Assembly (NCBI GenBank): GCA_015179125.1
Contig: WHVA01000050.1
Span: 287,900-351,899 of the forward strand
Direction of reading: 5' to 3'
DNA from: Gautieria morchelliformis
Lineage: Eukaryota > Basidiomycota > Agaricomycetes > Gomphales > Gomphaceae
Length of the DNA stretch: 64,000 nt
The position numbers and the translations under genes are program-made. Under the pieces are notes generated by a model. It was not told the DNA's origin. It searched no databases and saw nothing but the letters and a program-made list of their open reading frames with translations. This document shows positions 9,748 to 20,700 of this stretch, piece after piece; position 1 is the first letter of the stretch, and the number at the start of each line of letters is the position of its first letter.

Positions 9748-12510
9748 CGGTGTGGGTGAGTGGGATGGTCAACTTTGTGGGATGATTTGGTTGGGCGCCA
9801 AGGTCAGAGGGCCCTGCGGCTGCGATCCGACCGGGGCCTTGGAGTTGGCGGGCATTCTCGCGTGTGCGAGTGGAAGAAGGGTTTTAGTGAAGGTATGATT
9901 GGAAGAAAACTTAGCTTTCTTGGGCCTTTACATGGGTCTGAAGGGCAGAACAGAAGGTGGTGGTATGGGTCCAAGAGAGCTCCTAGATCATAATAGAATG
10001 GGTAGTTTAGAGTGTGAGACAAGGCGAAACTCACTTCCTGGTATCCCATAAGATACTCGCTCATCAAGACTTCTGCGCGTTGAACGTCTTCTCGCATAAG
10101 TTCATATTGCATGTATATCTTCGTAGCCGTTGCAAGTTTGAGGAAGATCCATTCTTCTCCTGGGTGCATACGTCGTTCAGGGGGCTTCGGTGGTTCTGTT
10201 ACTTTCTTTGATTTATTCAAGGGTTGTCTAATTACTTGTGATGCCTCATTAACTTAAATGCAAATGCAAAATGTCAGTGGCTAGATCAATAAGGCAAAGC
10301 ACATACCTTGGATACTTCCTGGGTCTTCCATTTGGGAGACTTGTGTCCGAGCTTCCAACATGGAACGGTATGCCGTACCATGTTTACGATCCCACGTTGC
10401 CATCCTCTTCTCAAAAGACTCCAGTGATGCATTGTAATCTTTTGTTGCAGGATCTAGGAAGGCATCCCAGACAAGGGGAATCTAATAGAACATACTGATG
10501 CCAGTGCTTTCATGAATAGAAATTGCGACTTACCACTACAGGTAAGAAGACGGTCCCTAATCCCTTGTAGGTATCAGCAGATAAACTACCTCCTGCGGGT
10601 TCCCCAACCTGCTTCGCAGGTCTGCCAACGAATGTGGGCATCTCAAACTGTGTAAAAATGTAATGAATCAGCATATAATTACATATAGCCGTCCAAGCGC
10701 ATGCTATTGAGATACTCGTGAATTAACCCAAGCTCGCGTTTGACCTTGGAAGTGTTCGATTGAAGGCTACTCCCCTGTATCCATGTAGCATACCAGTGAT
10801 TCTTGATCACACCTGCACACCAAATTGTCATCTAGTCTGGTTACAGAAGGTCATCCACACACCGATTAGCAAGTTGTGCATGGGGTCTATGATCGTCATT
10901 CGAACAGCGTCGAAATATGGCAATCTGACAAACTCGGACCATCGCATGCCAGTGGCTTTGAAGAATTTGTCGCATGCTGTAGGATTCTGGAATGAGGTGT
11001 ATTCATATGCCTGACTCCGATGGAGTCGTGCATCCCGTGGAGGAAAACCTGAGGACGAGCAACTGTTTGTCAAAGAATTGGGTACCTAGATAACACAACT
11101 TACCATTACACAGTGATTCCTGGCAGTATAATTCTGCTTGGGTTACCTGGCAACGAGTACATGGTCGATTTGCATGGCCATGATCACCGAATCCGCCCAT
11201 TTTTACAGCCGCTGGGTGATCACAGACAATACCTATGCAAATAAAGTGCACAAGTCGTCCTCAAATGCACATGAGTGCATAGTTTGGTAGCTTCAATATA
11301 TATGGACTGACCATTTGGAAATCTTGGAGTCTTGATCATTATCCCCCTCGTGTAAAGATCCTCCAGTTCATCAACAACTCACTTAGTCTGACATTGCAAT
11401 TGCTCGGCGGTCAGCTCAGTCGGTCCAGCCGTCATGGTGGATATCAACATATTGTCTACTTGATATCTGAAATAAACATATTAGCTATACCTTCTAGAAA
11501 AATAGGGAGGCTTATCAATGACTTGATTTCAGTAGGCAAGTTTGCGATGGCCCAAGACATGACACCAGATGAATAACTCGGTGATAAATCACCCCGCCGT
11601 GCCTGGAACCTGACGTTGTAGGTATATTAGATCATGTGAAATCAGAGGAGTGCATGCATACCAATCCAGAGCGCAAATTCCTGCTATCCGAAGCTCGTCA
11701 TCATCACGGCGCTCGAAGAATAGCCTACCATCTGCCCCTTTAATCTCATTCCATAGCCCGCCATCCCAGATTGCACTGTAGGTATCTGGACGTCGAGGGT
11801 GAGTTCTCCAGGCCTCTATCTGATCTTCCATACCAGGCCGGGATAGGAATTCGGCGAGGAGTTCAGCCAGGGAGGCATATGGAACCACGACCTTCGGTTT
11901 GGGGGGTTTCCGGAAGACGGTTCGAGTTTCGACACTTTGGGTGAAGTACGACTCACTAACACCAGCGTATAATACCGTCCCACATCCGCTGCATCGACCC
12001 TCATGATCGAGTACAGGGCTCGGGACTGGTGGACCGCAGACGGCTCAGCAATTTGGACAAATGACCAAGAGGGAGAAGCGATCCTGGAGTCCAAGGTGTG
12101 TAAAGGTACCTACCAATGTAGTCGGCATATTATCGTCGGACGCAAGTAGGCCCAGCAATATGAAAATAAACCGGAGGCACCACAGGAGCAGACCACATGC
12201 TCAGAACAATAGGTGGTGTTTAGTATGGAGAAATCCTACTAATAAAAGGATGCATCTAACAAACCAATGCTCATGAGCATGCTGGAAAGCATCCATGGTG
12301 TCAGGTGGTGGGGATGGCATTGGGAGCGGGCCAAGGGTGATTCTGCTTCGGCTCGACGCATGACCCACGAGAATTGGATGGGAAGATGGTCCATGTGAAG
12401 ATGATCCGTGGCTGCTGGTGTCAGATGAGCCACTGGGACTTCCTGGAATAGAAACCACGTCAGATGGAACCACGTCGTATATCCACATGTCGTCGAGATG
12501 GTCGTCCATG

Positions 12511-13316
12511 ACGGCTTCATTTGCTTCCTCATCGAAATGGACATTGAGTCCTTCTGCGGCTGTGTCTCGATCTTGTTCTTTGTGAAGATAATGATGCTTG
12601 GAACCTTCAACATGCTCTCACATGGGACTGGCGCCGCAGGTGAGAATTTTTCAAGCAGCGGGGTTGTAAGGTTAAAAATGCTAGGAAACTTGTGGCAATT
12701 TGGGGTTAAAACCGCGGCCGAGCAGGTGACTGGGTTAGATCCCATTGGCTGTGTACATATGCATAAATATTAATGATCTCGAGTCAGCGTTTTGCATTCT
12801 TCTACCGCCGCCACCCACCCAGCTGCATGCCACAGACACTTTCGGCTCACAGTCAGGCCGGGGCACACAGAGCTGTAAGTCAACTTGTATCTGCCAATTA
12901 ATCAGCTGACAATATACTCCCATTAATTAAGAGACAGTCAGACCAAAGGACTGTGCTCTGTACGTGTTGGAAATGCCGCTTGCTTCCCGATAGAGGGCTT
13001 GAGGGTTGTATGATCACCATGCATTTGAAATGAGCCCATGAGGAAAGGGATAGGCAGCAGCGGGACCTCTCGACCGACTTTCAAGGTGCGGTCAAGAGTA
13101 GGCCTAAATCAAACAAATGAGGCGTTCATTCAACACTTCGAAATGTTGGACGCTCGCAAACAGATCAGCCACAGGATCAGGGTGAACCTCTCCCTGAGAG
13201 CATGGGTGTCGATGAGGATATATATGAAGATGCCCACGAGGAGATAGCCCAAATTTCAGGAGTCGTGAGCCATCGCTTTTATTTCCACTTGCCGTGTTAT
13301 TAACTCATATATATGC
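12511..13316. other. Upstream flank of the transposase; no gene recognised
   Basis: The stretch holds only short frames. Splice-like signals and a polypurine run occur, but nothing is assignable. The left end of the copia fragment is somewhere near 13317, without an identifiable left LTR. Confidence 0.4.
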
Positions 13317-14239
13317 TACAGAATGAACTTAGCCAGGAGGTCAAAATTAAAGATCTAGGCGACCTACACTGGATGCTAGGCATCGAAGTCACAAGAGACA
13401 GGAAAGCTCAAACGATATCATTCTCTCAGCACGCATATATTATGAAGATACTGGAGAGATTTGGGCTACAAGATGCAAAGGGCCTGTCGACCCCACTTGA
13501 CCTGCACCACAAATTGAGCCTAGCTCAATGCCCTGTCACGCCGCGCCACTACGAAGCCATCCAGGGAGTCCCGTACCACGAGGCCATCGGATCCCTAATG
13601 TATGCAGCCCTAGGGACGAGGCCGGACATCATGTTCGCCATCACTTTTCTGTCACAGTTCATGCAGAATCCGGGATGACCTCATTGGGAAGAGTTGAAGC
13701 GAGTCTTTCATTACCTGAAAGGAACGATTGACCAGAAGTTAGTTATCGGTGTCAAGGATCCTTGGACATGGGCAAAGCCATGGAAACAAGAATGCACCAG
13801 ACTTGAGGGATTTTCGGATGCCGATGGAACCTCACAGCACCATCGCTATTCGATATCCGGCTATGTGTTCACCATAGACGGAGGTGCCGTTTCCTGGAGC
13901 TCAAAGAAGCAGTCTGTCGTTGCGTTATCTATGATGGAAGCGGAATATATTGCTGCCACTCACGCAGTGAAAGAAGGCTTATGGATCCACATGTTCATTG
14001 CCAAAATCGCCCGTCCTCTCACACAGCCCATCACCCTGTACTGCGACAACCAATCGGTGATATCAGTCTCGAAGAACGACCAGTTCAAGGCACGCACCAA
14101 GCATATTGACGTACAGTACCACTTCATCCGTGATGTGGTCAAGCGCGGCCTGATTTCCATCGACTACTGCCCTACCGGTGACATGCCGGCGGACATGCTC
14201 ATGAAGGCCCTGCCGGCTCCGCAGCTCACTCGCCTTTGA
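13317..14239 (+). pseudogene. Ty1/copia reverse transcriptase C-terminus and RNase H
   Basis: The fragment starts just after the catalytic RT palm, at NELSQEVKIKDLGDLHWMLGIE, and continues through the YHEAIGSLMYAALGTRPDI block. RNase H follows (FSDADGT, MEAEYIAATHAVKEGLW, LYCDNQSVI, RTKHIDVQYHFIRD, PADMLMKALP) to a stop at 14237-14239. One in-frame TGA at 13676-13678 breaks the frame; a CGA arginine fits the conserved context, implying a C-to-T change at a CpG. Gag, protease, integrase and the RT core are absent. The polypurine tract and 3' LTR follow directly. Confidence 0.9.
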
Positions 14240-14273
14240 ATATCCGTTGGAGTGCGTTCAGCTTAAGGGGGAG

Positions 14274-14520
14274 TGTTAGTGTTAGTAAGCAGAGAACGCA
14301 CGGACCATGACGACATTATATAAGCCTCGCTAGAACACCGTCGCACCTCAGTGAAACTACCGTTCACTGAGGTGAGATTTACCTGTCGTTGGACAGACAG
14401 TTTACTTACTATACTTGTCGCCATAGTTAACCTGTCTTTAGGTACTTATACTATACACAGAGTGAAACTACCGTTCACTGAGTTAACCTGTCTTTAGCTA
14501 CGCAAAGACATTTTCAGTCA
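14274..14520 (+). mobile_element. 3' LTR of the copia fragment (247 bp)
   Basis: A polypurine tract AAGGGGGAG precedes TGTTAGTGTTAG and the LTR ends TTTTCAGTCA, giving TG...CA ends. Inside, GTGAAACTACCGTTCACTGAG occurs twice (about 14351 and 14461), each with a 7-bp hairpin CAGTGAA/TTCACTG, and GTTAACCTGTCTTTAG also occurs twice, so part of the LTR is tandemly duplicated. No left LTR is in the window. Confidence 0.75.
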
Positions 14521-14524
14521 GTGT

Positions 14525-15975
14525 TCAATCCAGGACATGCTCCGAAAACGCCGACGCCGCATACATCCCCTCCGGCCCCGGCGCTGCCTGTCCCGCCCCG
14601 CCCGCACCCACACCCGAACCCGCATGCCCATGCCCCGCGCCCCCCACCTGAAACGCCGCGCCCACGTCCACAGCGAGCGGCCACGCGCCCGGGTTCGTCG
14701 TCCACGAGAACCCGGGCATCGCGCCGTGCTCCCAGAACGCGGGGTCCGCGAGCGCGGCGAGGCCCGACACCAGCATGTCCGTGTCCGCGTCGCGCAGCAG
14801 GAGCGAAGGCCCCGGGGCGATCGTGGAGAGCGGCTGGTGGACGTCCATGTAGGGTGGGGGTGGGGGCCGTGTGGGGTGGGCGAAGGGCGGGTTGGGAGCT
14901 CCATCGTGCCGTATCTGGGTGCGGGTGCGGGTGCGACGTGCATGAGCTCCGCGAAGGGCGGCGTGTCGGCGTCGTGCGCGGGCTGGGTCTGGATCTGGAT
15001 CTGGGTCTGGGTCTGGAGCTGGAGCTGGAGCTGGGGCTCATGGTCCTACGCGCCAGGTTTGGCACCCACACACGTGCGCACATGCCGCGCAAGCACGTCC
15101 GCGAGGAACCCCGCATACAGCTTCGGCGTGTCGCGGTTGTCGATCGCGACCGCATCCGAGCCAAGCAGGTCCACGAGGCGCTGCATGAGCTGCGTGATCT
15201 CGCGCTCCCGCCCGGGGTGCATCATGAACGAGAACCTCGGGCGCAGGATCTGCGGACGGCCGTTGCGTTAGTGTGGCGCTGAGCGCGGGAGCTTCGTGAG
15301 CCTGTCCACGCTCTGCGTGAGGACCTCCGTCGCGGCGGCAACGCGCTGCTCCGCGAACGGGTTGTCGTGCCGCAGGCCCTGGCGCATGCCGTCGCGCAGC
15401 CCGATGGACGGCTTGGCGTACGATACTAGGCTGCGCGCGCGGGGGGGAGGGCGGCGGCGGTGGGGTGGTGGGAGAGTGGCGTCAGCGCGCGGTGCGACGG
15501 ACGGCAAGGGACTTACAAAGGCCACAGGTTATCCCGCATCGCCAGCACCAGGTCCGCTCCTGCAGAATATGCCGAACGCGTCAGACGGGGGTGTAGTCAC
15601 CGCTCGTGGGGGGGGCGGGGTGGGTACACGTACTCACGTGTGCCAAAGTGCTCCTCGACGAGGCGCTGCCAGTGCGCGCCGACCGCGCCGACCTTGTCCG
15701 CGTACGCCTGCACGACGTTCAGGTCCAGAATCTGCGCGAGCGCAGTGCGCGCTCAGCATTGTGGTCTGGTCCCCGCGCCCGTAAACGCTACGCCTCACGC
15801 ACCTTCTTCTCCCCGTCGGGGCTGTACGCATCCGAATACATCATATCGTGGAACCCTGACATCTACAGCCCCCACGCAACCGCAACCGCAACCGATCAAT
15901 CAGCCTCCTCCGTTTACAAAAAAACAGGAGCAGCACACCCCGGCACTTACCACCACCAGCAAATCTGCATACGAC
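14525..15975 (-). pseudogene. Zn2Cys6 regulator, truncated copy 1 (C-terminal exons only)
   Basis: This matches the C-terminal third of the regulator at 42305-46905. It ends in MYAASAFSEHVLD with stop at 14527-14525 and includes the FSWTTNPGAWPLAVDV segment, the APKLYAGFLADVLARH-type block, and exons for GLRDGMRQGLRHDNPFAEQ (about 15400-15330) and DAYSPDGEKK (about 15830). Homology stops at about 15975, where a glycosyltransferase fragment begins on the other strand. The 3' side abuts the copia LTR, so the duplicated 3' flank found with copies 2 and 3 is missing. The N-terminal zinc cluster is absent, so it cannot bind DNA as the parent would. Frames are broken in the Pro-rich exon. Confidence 0.75.
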
Positions 15976-15988
15976 TATGAGTCTATGA

Positions 15989-16716
15989 ATGGGTTTCTCA
16001 GGAGGTGGGGTCGAGAACTACTGTTCGGTCTCAAGCGCCGCATACGAACCAAAGAGCCTTGAAGCTATGCGCAGATGGCTTGGGGAGACCAACCGTCCAG
16101 TTATATACGTCATACCACCAGGATACTTTGCTGAGAAGATCAAGCAATCTGGAATTGGGCTTCTCTCGGAATGGTCTCCTCAACAGACCATCTTGAATCA
16201 TCCTGTGAGTACTAAATGTCACGATTAGTAGCTATATATAGATTTGACTTGTTTTTCTTCAGGCTACTGGATGGATCCTGACACATTGTGGGCAGAATAG
16301 CGTCAGGGAAGCGTTGGCGCAAGCGATGCTAATGTACGTTCGCGTCTACTGTTGCGCGTACATTATATTAATTGGCACCACCTTATTTCAGGATTGTGTG
16401 GCCGCTCGACGCTGATCAGCCTGTCAATGCCGCTCATCCCACGCTCAATCTCGACGTCGCGTTTCAAATGGTTGAAGTCCGTACGGCACATGGCTTGAAG
16501 CCACTCTACCGCGGGGTACATCCGACTGGTACTAATGAAGCTGTAGCGGCTGAGGCACGCAATATTCTTCAAAAGACTCGAGGACCTGAGGGGGAGCGAA
16601 AGAGACACAATGCGGAGTCAATGCGATACAAGTGGAAGAAAGAGTGGGAAGAGGGTGGGGAAGCACTGAGCGACCTGAGGAGATTTATGGCTGACAGTTC
16701 AAGTAATTCAGAATAG
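15989..16716 (+). pseudogene. UDP-glycosyltransferase (GT1) C-terminal fragment
   Basis: Three exons encode the sugar-nucleotide-binding half of a UDP-glycosyltransferase: up to 16204, 16263-16333 and 16392-16716, with introns of 58 nt each bounded by GTGAGT...CAG and GTACGT...CAG. The PSPG-like signature is clear (GLLSEWSPQQTILNHP, TGWILTHCGQNSVREAL, VWPLDADQPVNA). Such enzymes transfer sugar from UDP-sugar to small hydrophobic acceptors. The N-terminal acceptor-binding domain is absent. The break lies at about 15985, where regulator copy 1 starts. In the conserved HCGQNS motif the usual glycine-histidine arrangement is altered, consistent with relaxed constraint. Confidence 0.8.
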
Positions 16717-17010
16717 CACTTAGAGATTGTGAGCCACCGGTGTCATGAGCCGTCGAACCTGATGCATGATGATTCGCGTTGTGGCATCAACTGGCATCGG
16801 GTATTATACTATATCACATCGCGAGTTCAGAAGTAAACCGGGGCTCTAGCTCTACTAGAGTCCGCAAAGAACAGTGGTACAAGTAGTAAGTACTATCGCC
16901 ATCTGCCGACCCACTTATATTCCAAGGATGTATCAAGTGATGTAGCAGGTTCAGAAAGTCGTGCCGGCATGCAAGGTGGATAGGCAACATGTACATTGAC
17001 AAAACCAACT

Positions 17011-17412
17011 TTAAATGAGTGTCCCATCTTTTAATGCCTGCCTAACTTCATCAGCAGTCCACGCGGGATCGACTGGGGCAAGGCAATGTGCAACTGTGTC
17101 GGGAGCAATGGTTTTGAGCGTCGATATTGATGTGCCGTTGTTAACTTGCACCTGCAAGTTGAATGACTGGACGCCATCCTCAGGCGTAGTGAGCTAGAGG
17201 ACCCGAATAACCAGAATTAGCTCGAGGTCTGAAGTGATTTACAAAGTAAGTACCCCTTGCATGTCCAAACGGAAGTTGGTGTCTGTATAGAGTTTAGTCG
17301 CGGTCATGGGTAGTCCGGTGAGTTTAGAGTCGGGGACCCCATCGATGAATGCTTTCAGTGCTTTAGTCGCTTTCCCCATGAACTTGAAGGGTTGGGGAAG
17401 GTCTACAGCTTG
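17011..17412 (-). pseudogene. Unrecognised two-exon gene fragment
   Basis: Two exons on the minus strand join in phase: 17412-17254 and 17193-17011, separated by a 60-nt intron with GTACTTAC donor and CTCTAG acceptor, ending at TAA 17013-17011. They encode about 113 residues (QPFKFMGKATKALKAF, NFRLDMQG, then EDGVQSFNLQVQVNN and PAWTADEVRQALKDGTLI). I do not recognise the family. The upstream part is interrupted by a 29-bp tandem repeat (about 17440-17500), so this looks like a truncated gene rather than a whole one. Confidence 0.4.
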
Positions 17413-17439
17413 CTAAATGGTTCAGTCAGGCTACTTATT

Positions 17440-17500
17440 TAGTAAACAGTTTTCCCAGTCCATCCATTTAGTAAACAGTTTCCCCAGTCCATCCAACTTC
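17440..17500. repeat. 29-bp tandem duplication
   Basis: TAGTAAACAGTT(T/C)CCCAG followed by TCCATCCA occurs twice in direct succession. It borders the unrecognised fragment and probably disrupts its upstream exon. Confidence 0.6.
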
Positions 17501-17692
17501 GTCCTCGACTCGATTGATTAAGTTCGCATTCACCGCGTTTGGGCCTTTTCTTGCTGCAATTTGGTGAGCTCTGTCGAGCTCCGACTGACATCAGCCAAAC
17601 CACACTGCGCGTCCTTGACCTTATATGTGTTAATCGATCGCATAATGCTTCCGACAGCCTACATACTGTTATAATCACTCGTAACAAGACCC

Positions 17693-17711
17693 GCCGGCGC
17701 TACGCGCCGGC
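17693..17711 (-). terminator. Helitron 3' terminal hairpin candidate
   Basis: A perfect 8-bp stem GCCGGCGC/GCGCCGGC with a three-base loop lies about 50 bases past the helicase stop. GC-rich hairpins just inside the 3' end are a Helitron hallmark. On the minus strand the sequence runs on into GGGTCTTGTTACGAG. A canonical CTRR end is not obvious there, so the exact terminus is unresolved. Confidence 0.55.
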
Positions 17712-17758
17712 CGGATCTTGGTTAGCGGTTGCATGGAAGGGAGGATCATAATATATTG

Positions 17759-20700
17759 TTACAGTAAAATTTCGGGATAAGTGACATTAGTTGTAGTATT
17801 TTCTCCAGGACGGAGGCGGACCCTGGCACAATCACGATGACGAACTCTGGAAAGTGCACAGTAAAGTTGGCCATGGGAGAATACCGGTCGAGTGAGATCA
17901 ATCCCGACTCGATCCAGGGTGAGGCCCTGACAGCTGTTGAACGTGGTTGCATATGCAGGAGCGAGAGGAAATTGTTGACGGAGCAAAGTATGTTGGGATG
18001 TTGGTAAGAAGGCAGTGAACGTGATTCTCGGAATGAGAATGTCCTCTGCTTCAATGTCATTGACACCACCAACACCCTTTAGCATACGTATAGTGACGAT
18101 CCTTGTTCCAACTTGAGTGATCAGTACTCTAGCATTTTTGACCAATCCTCAATCTATAGAGAAGTTTCGAAGGAGTCTGTATACACCTCCAACTTTGACT
18201 TTCAAGGCATGGGGAGGGAGCCCAGGGGGAGGCTGACGTGCGACATAGTCAAGAATGCTTTGTGGAGATTGAATTTCAGCATCATCTGTTTCACGGAGGC
18301 TGTCAGCAGCAAAGTATGTCTTCTCAGGATGGTGGAGGCGGTTGATGAGCATTGAGTTGTATAGGTCAACCTGAGAGTTTGTTGGAGCAAGTATAGCCCG
18401 CGTCAAGCACTCTGCAGGAGAGGAAATAATGTGGGAGGGGAAAACAAAGTCTACCAGGGAGGATGCATCGTATACAGTTTCGATGAGGTCTAAAGTGACC
18501 TGTGGGCCTTTACCGTCACCAATAGCATCGACGAATTGAGCAAACACAGGATCTTCTGCATTACGAACGGGAGTGGTTAGGTGGACAACTTTGAAGTCCC
18601 GCCATAATTCAGAAGTGCGTATAGAGGCGTCGACTGTCTGAGAGCGGCCTCCATATCTGACAACAGGACACGTTTGTCGAAAGTCACCAAGGAGAATGAC
18701 AATTTTTCCACCAAAAGGTAGATCGTTTTCCATTATCCGCCGGAGAAGGTCATCTATGCAGGCCAGGACTGCCTTGTTCGCCATGGGAGCTTCATCCCAT
18801 ATAAAGACATCCATGTCATGGAGAAGGAGCCAACGATCATCAGTGGGTTGGAGAGGAGAAATGAGGGCCTCATTATTTTCATTGACAGGAACCTGGATTT
18901 AGATGAGAATATAAAAGAGAAGGCGGATGGGATGAGAGTGGGGCATACTTTATATGCAGAGTGAGTCGTACGTCCTGCAGGGTAAAGTTGAGCATCAAAA
19001 GCAGACGTGGCAGTTGCAATGACAATTTTCTGCATCGCACGTACAGAATCGCAGACAGCATTCATGACAAAGGTTTTGCCTCTTCCAGCAGGTCCATCAA
19101 CAAATGTCCGACCCAACGATTTAATTCGTGTACCACTTCAGGGATTTGGATCTCCGGCATTGGTAGACCATAATGAGTTAAGGAGACACCAAATTCCTCC
19201 AACATGTGGCTGATGTCAAGCAAAGCATCATTAATTCCTGCATCAAAATTGCCATTGTTGGTGATAATGGAGTCACGCGCAAGTTCGCATTGGAATGTTG
19301 ACCACGTGGAGATAGGTTGTCTGCAGAGATCATTAGCTAATAGGTGGACGAAAAGGAGGCGGAGCTCTTTGGGAGTCTGCAGGCATTGTATGGCTTCAGC
19401 AAGCGCATACTCATCCTCTTTTTCATCTGCAAATAGACCCATGTGCTGTGCAGCCTCTTGAAAAGTAGGCCAACAGATACCATCCACGGTACGTAGGTCT
19501 TCGAAGGATGTGGCAGGGATAGTATTCAGTAGTGCACGAAGGTAGAATTCATCACCCTTTGATGGACGGACAGGACTGAGTCGAGTGATGTGAGGGGAAG
19601 GTCCTGTACGTTGAACGACATGCTTGATAGGTTGTCCAACATTATTAGTTTGCTCGCAGAAATAGGAGGGCTTGTTCATATTGTTGTAGTCAAATTTTAC
19701 GAGTCGGAAGAGGCGGTAACAGTCAGCATATGTGAGATCATGAAAATAGTGTGTAGTGTAATCAGCCGAGAAGGTTCCAGATGGGCACAAAAAGTAGTGA
19801 TCGAGTTTAGAGAGTTTACTCGAAGCTTGCCGATGTTGTTGAAACTGGTAATGGCGTGACGATCCTTCCAAGTGAAGAGGCAATGCAGTGACAGCAGGTT
19901 CCTTTGTTGTCACCCTGAAGCCAAGAATGCGCCACGTGGCTTCACCGGCAGATAAATAGCGTGCATCCCAGAAGTCTTTGATTTCGTCAACAGGGCCATC
20001 ATCGTCATTGTGAAGATGAACACGAGCTTTGTCAGGACCTGAGAAGAGTTAGATGGCTTGGGAGGGTATGGCAATTAACAGACCTTTATGAATATACTTG
20101 AAAGATATTGAAAGATTTGAGACGTGTTGGCAACTTCAACGTTCAAGTGGCATTGATATTTGCGAAGAAGTTCAGGATTATAAGGCACAACCATTTCGTC
20201 ACCTGGATTGCGACGTCGATAGTGAGGTCGTCCGCCAACATCGATTGTAGTCGTTTCCTGGAGTTGTTGAGGATAGTTGAAGCGGCATTTGCACACACCA
20301 TTTTTTTCAGATTGGCAATAACGGGATTTAGGCCGGTGGGATGGGGGATGGGAATGCAACATGTGACGGCTGACTAAATCGGCTATTTCAGCATCCTGTG
20401 GAATCTCTGCTGAGACAACTCTATCAATGTCTTCAGGTGTGACGCAATCCTCCGTGTATTTGATGAGAATGTGTGCATGGGGAAGGCCCCTCTTTTGAAA
20501 TTCAATGCAGTAGATGAGATACTTGCGGCTTCCCTCATGTGGAAACATTGTGCCAAGCATTTTAAATAGATGGCTGAGCTTCCGCTTGAAGACCCGACAG
20601 ACTACAACAGGAATGTCTTGGTAATCTTGACCGGCACGTAACTGCGAACAGATTTCAGGCCAATGGGGGTTGCAAGTCATGGTGAGGAAAATGTAGGACA

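Larger units (their letters stand above)
9124..9982 (-). mobile_element. Internally deleted LINE copy with 15-bp target duplication
   Basis: The insert is flanked by a perfect 15-bp direct repeat, CTAGATCATAATAGA, at 9109-9123 and 9983-9997, typical of LINE retrotransposition. On the minus strand it carries a 5' leader, an ORF1 N-terminus (9747-9241) and then about 90 bases of non-coding sequence ending in a (TC)n tail. The rest of ORF1 and all of ORF2 are missing. Retaining the 5' end while lacking the middle is the reverse of ordinary 5' truncation and suggests a deletion derivative mobilised in trans. Confidence 0.8.
9109..10034 (-). other. Transposase intron containing a LINE insertion
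   Basis: The donor GTGAG is at 10034-10030, directly after the codons for GYQE, and the acceptor CTAG is at 9112-9109, directly before the exon reading MYSQSKMKPNHHY. Without the LINE and one target duplication the intron would be about 52 nt, the usual size here. The insertion left both splice sites intact. Confidence 0.7.
8230..12510 (-). pseudogene. Tnp2-type (CACTA superfamily) DNA transposase, multi-exon, decayed
   Basis: Pieces in order on the minus strand match the Tnp2/Transposase_21 family. A Ser-rich N-terminus (about 12509-12300) is followed by a finger (CPNC...VCG...CSGCG, about 12060-11970) with an in-frame TGA. Next come VVPYASLAELLAEFL and an IWDGGLWNEIKG block (11888-11700), a DELEDLYTRG block (about 11370), and a CTRCQVTQ finger (about 11150). 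The DPMHNLLIG signature is at 10862-10887, GEPAGGSLSADTYK at about 10570-10610, and NHHYIMHLPDQI...EQLNKLLKSFKSNNW at 9090-8960. The C-terminal FEHNQPGHA region is at about 8290. It would cut and paste a CACTA-like element. Terminal repeats were not located. Several small introns fit; the TGA and missing links indicate decay. Confidence 0.8.
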
